A stretch of DNA of 16,507 nucleotides from positions 1-16,507 of the forward strand of contig JAEOTU010000147.1 in the NCBI GenBank assembly GCA_016839665.1, read 5' to 3'. The DNA is from Candidatus Hodarchaeota archaeon (lineage in GTDB: Archaea > Asgardarchaeota > Heimdallarchaeia > Hodarchaeales > Hodarchaeaceae). The notes under the pieces were generated by a model, which made no database searches, had not been told where the DNA came from, and saw only the letters and a list, made by a program, of their open reading frames with translations. This document shows positions 14,180 through 16,507 of this stretch, in pieces; the stretch's first letter is position 1, and each line of letters opens with the position of its first letter. Both the position numbers and the translations under genes were made by a program.

Positions 14180-14998
14180 TTATAGAAAATAACTATCTAT
14201 GTTCCTTCGAATCTGAGAAAATTTTTTAATCCCAAAACGCCGTTGGAGTTTAATATTTAGCCATCTTTCAGGTATCCCCAAGAATATTTGTTTCTGCAAT
14301 TGTCTGAGTAAAAGTAGGTCTGCAATAGATTCTGAAATTTTCCGAATGGTAATAAATTCAGATTCTTTCTCTTGAATTTGCTCAATTGACTGTGATCGAG
14401 GTAATTTGTCATCAGAAAAGACAATAGAACGATTTTTCAAGCTTTTTGTATGTCTAGGAGAAACCATTGTCTGGAAAGAAAAATATTGATTTAAAGGGGG
14501 GGGAACCGCTCGGTCTAAAGTTCCAAATATCTGAATAAGATCCATGACGTCTATTTTATTATGACTCGTCAATTGAACATTCTTCTTACAATAAACATGC
14601 TCAATTAATTTCGAAGATACTGCGACAGCGTCTAAGGTTTCAAAATCAGTTGTTTTTAGAATGATATTTTCTTCTTTGTTCATAGATCCATTGATTAATG
14701 GCGAGATAAAATATTGTACTGTCTTTTCATTATAAAAAGAATTATCGATGATTAATGTATGGGTTTTTATTGATTCTCGTCCATATTTATCTGTTCCATC
14801 ATCAAATAAAAAGCGTAAGAAAATATTTCCAGAAGAATGCTGAAATTTCGTTAAGGAAATCCCGTTAAAATCAGTTATTTTCTTTTCAGGAAGAAAGATA
14901 GAGATATCCTGGATTTGACTTTTCTGAAATGTTGTTGCGACGATATCTAGCCCTTTTTCAGGAGTGTTTCGAATAATTACTTGTCGAATTTTCTCCAT
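14180..14998 (-). CDS. Uncharacterised partner of the adjacent small GTPase, possibly GAP1-like
   Basis: A 272-residue protein that I cannot place with certainty. ATG 14998 lies 22 nt after the GTPase stop. The open frame extends back to 15115, but that part is a shadow of the GTPase C-terminus. The first half is beta-rich (IRQVIIRNTPEKGLDIVATTF, then FLRFLFDDGTDKYGR, then THTLIIDNSFY); the second half has PPPLNQYFSFQT, a charged linker (about 190-215) and a basic helical C-terminus. The order of a GL-x-IVA-like start, a D-x-x-GR...THTLII block and a PP-LNQYFSF block recalls bacterial GTPase-associated protein 1 (GAP1-N/M) families. That likeness is from memory and weak. Tight operon linkage with a GTPase is the main clue: effector, regulator or scaffold. 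No signal peptide or membrane segment is seen. Confidence 0.68.
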   Translation of the reverse strand: MEKIRQVIIRNTPEKGLDIVATTFQKSQIQDISIFLPEKKITDFNGISLTKFQHSSGNIFLRFLFDDGTDKYGRESIKTHTLIIDNSFYNEKTVQYFISPLINGSMNKEENIILKTTDFETLDAVAVSSKLIEHVYCKKNVQLTSHNKIDVMDLIQIFGTLDRAVPPPLNQYFSFQTMVSPRHTKSLKNRSIVFSDDKLPRSQSIEQIQEKESEFITIRKISESIADLLLLRQLQKQIFLGIPERWLNIKLQRRFGIKKFSQIRRNIDSYFL

Positions 14999-15020
14999 TC
15001 CTGTCAGTTTCCAGGATAAT

Positions 15021-15647
15021 TCAGTATAGAATTTGCTTACATTTCTCAAAAATAGCATCAATGTCTTCATAAGGGGATTTATGAACACTAATGAAGGCTT
15101 TTGCGAATTTAGCAAAAAGAAAAGTCATTTTATAGTCTTGAATTACAACATCAAAGTTTTCTAAAAACTCTCGGGCTTTCTTTTCATTGTTATTGATAGT
15201 ATCCATTTTGTTGACAACAAAGAAGAACAAAGTTTTCTTTTTTTTGGCTTTTTTATCAGCTTTATCGGGATCTAAGCTTAGACTGTCAAGAAAATAATTG
15301 AAAGAATCTTCCATTGCCACTCTTTGACTTTCTACACTTTGAGAGGGATCTAACATGAATAAAATACCATCGGTTTTGTACTTTCTCATCGCTTCCCTCC
15401 ATTTGCGGCGTAATTTAAAATCACCTGGATTGTCGACTGCAGTCACATTATATTTTCTATACCTCTCAAAAGATAATTTTGAATGCTTGCTGCTAGATAA
15501 AAGCGTAATTTTCTTTTTTTCCACTGTGATTTCCATCGTTTTCTCTGTACTGGTGGGGTCTTCCCCTTTCAAACGTTTAATAAGGCTAGTTTTTCCAACA
15601 CCAGTATTACCTAATATGGTCAATCGAATGTCTCTGTCTAATACCAT
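15021..15647 (-). CDS. Divergent Ras/Arf-superfamily small GTPase with DNPGD switch II
   Basis: A 208-residue P-loop GTPase. G1 is GNTGVGKT (13-20), G3 is DNPG (72-75), G4 is NKMD (146-149), and G5 is probably SVHK (187-190). Position 76, equivalent to the catalytic glutamine of Ras and Arf, is aspartate. The DNPGDFKLRRKW segment is nearest in feel to the D-x-PGH region of signal-recognition-particle receptor beta. Hydrolysis may therefore be slow or depend on a partner. A lysine-rich loop (about 129-138) comes before the G4 strand. There is no lipidation cysteine at the end (KQILY) and no N-terminal membrane anchor, so it looks cytosolic. GAGGGG, 8 nt before the ATG at 15647, is a strong ribosome site. 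It is the first gene of a two-gene minus-strand operon with the uncharacterised protein downstream. Confidence 0.85.
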   Translation of the reverse strand: MVLDRDIRLTILGNTGVGKTSLIKRLKGEDPTSTEKTMEITVEKKKITLLSSSKHSKLSFERYRKYNVTAVDNPGDFKLRRKWREAMRKYKTDGILFMLDPSQSVESQRVAMEDSFNYFLDSLSLDPDKADKKAKKKKTLFFFVVNKMDTINNNEKKAREFLENFDVVIQDYKMTFLFAKFAKAFISVHKSPYEDIDAIFEKCKQILY

Positions 15648-15746
15648 AATCAGTTCCCCTCATTGTTTTTTTAACTCCAACTATTTGGAGTAAAACTGAG
15701 GATGAAGTTTCATCAGATGGGGTAGTTTCAAAAATTGCTATATAAG
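15648..15746 (-). promoter_or_regulatory. Promoter and structured leader of the GTPase operon
   Basis: On the minus strand CTTATATAG (15738-15746) is a good TATA box. A start about 25 nt further on would give a leader of about 70 nt. It would carry or begin within GATGAA-GT-TTCATC (15701-15714), a 6-bp dyad, and contain ACTCCAA-CTAT-TTGGAGT (15674-15691), a perfect 7-bp stem with a 4-nt loop. The GAGGGG ribosome site lies below both. The dyads could be operators or leader hairpins. Confidence 0.45.
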
Positions 15747-15984
15747 AATAACCTTTCAACTGGTTCTATTAAGATTTAGTGCAATTACCAGAAATTTTCT
15801 TAGATTCACATCAGAAAAAAGTTATCAAGAAGCCTTATTAATTGCTTTTATAGGGAAAGATGTGAAATAACTTAGATACAGAAGGATTCAAAATCATTTA
15901 GAAAAAAAATGACTGAAAAAGATATTAGTCTCATCTTTTCTAAATGGAATATGTTGAGAAATAATAAATTATGGCATTCACAAT

Positions 15985-16058
15985 AGTTCTAGAACTTACA
16001 GGTATTCTCAGGGAGTTTTAGGTTTATTACCCCTCGTAAGAATAACCTGTCGCTTTTT
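15985..16058 (+). other. Palindrome and long hairpin followed by a T-run
   Basis: AGTTCTAGAACT (15985-15996) is a perfect 12-bp palindrome. Next, ACAGGTATTCT (15998-16008) pairs with AGAATAACCTGT (16039-16050) with one bulged base, and AGGG (16010-16013) with CCCT (16031-16034) extends the stem inward. T5 (16054-16058) follows. This may be the end of a small RNA, a terminator-like structure or a miniature element remnant; no neighbouring gene explains it. Confidence 0.4.
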
Positions 16059-16240
16059 CAAGCAAAAGAAAGATAACAAAATAGGCCACATTGGAAAAGA
16101 AGATGGAATTCCAAATACAATTTCGTAGAACTGCTTTTTCAGCAAAAAGTAAATTTATGGGATCTTACCCCTATTCTCTTCATAAACGAGTACAGATACC
16201 AGTTTTCTTGAGGATTTTTGATATTATGAGGCAAAGGTTC

Positions 16241-16287
16241 AATTCGAATTTCTTGCATGAAAATTTGAATTTCATGCATAAAAATCC
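16241..16287. repeat. 21-bp tandem repeat with a 9-bp inverted repeat
   Basis: Two imperfect 21-bp copies (16246-16266 and 16267-16287) share GAATTTC-x-TGCAT-x-AAAAT. Across them TGCATGAAA (16254-16262) and TTTCATGCA (16270-16278) are perfect 9-bp inverted arms with a 7-nt loop, and AATTCGAATT (16241-16250) is a 10-bp palindrome. The cluster lies about 150 bp before the gene at 16435, so it could be a regulator binding array for that gene. Confidence 0.45.
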
Positions 16288-16418
16288 AAATTACACACAA
16301 AAAATAAAAACCTTAATAAATACATATCATTCCAAATTGTTTGTAATAAACTTTTCCTATTTAATCATCTCCAAACACAGGAAAACCCCAATACGTATTA
16401 AAAAATTAAATATTTAGC

Positions 16419-16425
16419 GGAGGAT
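16419..16425 (+). promoter_or_regulatory. Shine-Dalgarno of the last gene
   Basis: GGAGGAT is a strong ribosome site. Counting from the end of GGAGG (16423) the spacer to ATG 16435 is 11 nt, acceptable if slightly long. It supports a real gene entering the right edge. Confidence 0.55.
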
Positions 16426-16434
16426 ATAAGAAAG

Positions 16435-16507
16435 ATGTCTGCTGTTACAATCGCAAAAATGATCCAGCTTCAAGAGTCAAAACCGATATCACTTCCAGCC
16501 GATTTTC
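16435..16507 (+). CDS. 5' end of an unidentified gene, cut by the window edge
   Basis: Only 24 codons are visible (MSAVTIAKMIQLQESK, then PISLPADF), open to the edge. The strong GGAGGAT site upstream makes the start credible. The visible part predicts a soluble amphipathic helix followed by a proline-containing turn. No motif allows a family call. Confidence 0.5.
   Translation, partial: MSAVTIAKMIQLQESKPISLPADF

Larger units (their letters stand above)
15747..16434. other. Long AT-rich non-coding region with inverted repeats
   Basis: No convincing gene lies in these 688 bases. The only sizeable frame, TTG 16091 to 16417, is basic, phenylalanine-rich and unlike its neighbours. Structure is concentrated in two places: a palindrome plus long hairpin at 15985-16058, and a palindrome, inverted repeat and 21-bp tandem repeat at 16241-16287. 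From 15747 to about 15980 I see only AT-rich sequence. Confidence 0.5.

Noticed and set aside
14999..15115. N-terminal extension of the GTPase-partner gene into the GTPase coding region
   Set aside because: The extra 39 residues are the alternate frame of the GTPase C-terminus. ATG 14998, 22 nt after the GTPase stop, is the simpler start.
16091..16417. 108-codon plus-strand frame starting with TTG
   Set aside because: Composition is basic and Phe/Ile/Asn-rich, as expected from translating AT-rich non-coding DNA. It has no strong ribosome site and no motif. The 21-bp repeat inside it gives a 7-residue repeat (NFLHENL, NFMHKNP), but that follows from the repeat length.
1..16507. CRISPR array
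   Set aside because: No regularly spaced 24-37 bp direct repeats are visible. The only tandem repeats are the 10-bp, 8-bp and 21-bp arrays described.

Overview
The window looks like a piece of an Asgard (Promethearchaeati) archaeal chromosome. It carries an archaeal replication and repair set (Orc1/Cdc6, a Gins23-type GINS subunit, MCM, Hel308, endonuclease III) beside eukaryote-like small GTPases: one with a clear Arf signature and one divergent. There are also Shine-Dalgarno-led genes, archaeal TATA-like boxes, a low-GC background and very AT-rich intergenic DNA. The Asgard assignment is an inference from gene content. No rRNA or other phylogenetic marker is present, and the lineage within Asgard cannot be read from this sequence.

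Layout. (1) 154-1461: a protein with a proline-rich N-terminus and a TPR/SNAP-like helical C-terminus, convergent with an Arf-family GTPase. (2) 1662-2873: an AcuC-type histone deacetylase-family enzyme, divergent from the GTPase across a 200-bp region with operator-like repeats. (3) 2874-7578: a replication block of a 428-bp AT-rich gap with an ORB-like motif, orc1/cdc6, a second AT-rich gap with another ORB-like motif, then gins23 and mcm as a tight two-gene operon. I propose this as a candidate replication origin region. (4) 7579-9410: a lone IS200/IS605-type tnpB with no tnpA, whose last ~100 bases fold into a chain of hairpins expected of an omega-RNA. It sits directly against the start of hel308. 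(5) 9450-11678: Hel308 helicase. (6) 11871-13776: a double-SIS sugar isomerase-like protein, convergent with endonuclease III. (7) 13961-14179: a small HEAT-repeat-like protein, probably from a leaderless mRNA. (8) 14180-15647, minus strand: a divergent small GTPase followed 22 nt later by a protein I do not firmly recognise but which looks like a GTPase partner. (9) 15648-16434: a long AT-rich non-coding stretch with several inverted and tandem repeats, then the start of a gene that runs off the window.

How the genes fit together. Orc1/Cdc6 marks origins and loads MCM, GINS activates MCM as part of the CMG-like helicase, and Hel308 and Nth act at stalled forks and oxidised bases. Block 3 therefore reads as a replication-initiation locus, with tnpB as an insertion between mcm and hel308. 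The two GTPase loci are separate. The pair at 14180-15647 is the best candidate for a poorly described system: a P-loop GTPase with aspartate where Ras and Arf carry the catalytic glutamine, in an operon with a possible GAP1-like partner.

Several starts were moved downstream of the longest open frame because a Shine-Dalgarno sequence or family alignment favours the internal ATG. This applies to the genes at 154, 7830, 9450 and 11871 on the plus strand and to the one starting at 14998 on the minus strand.
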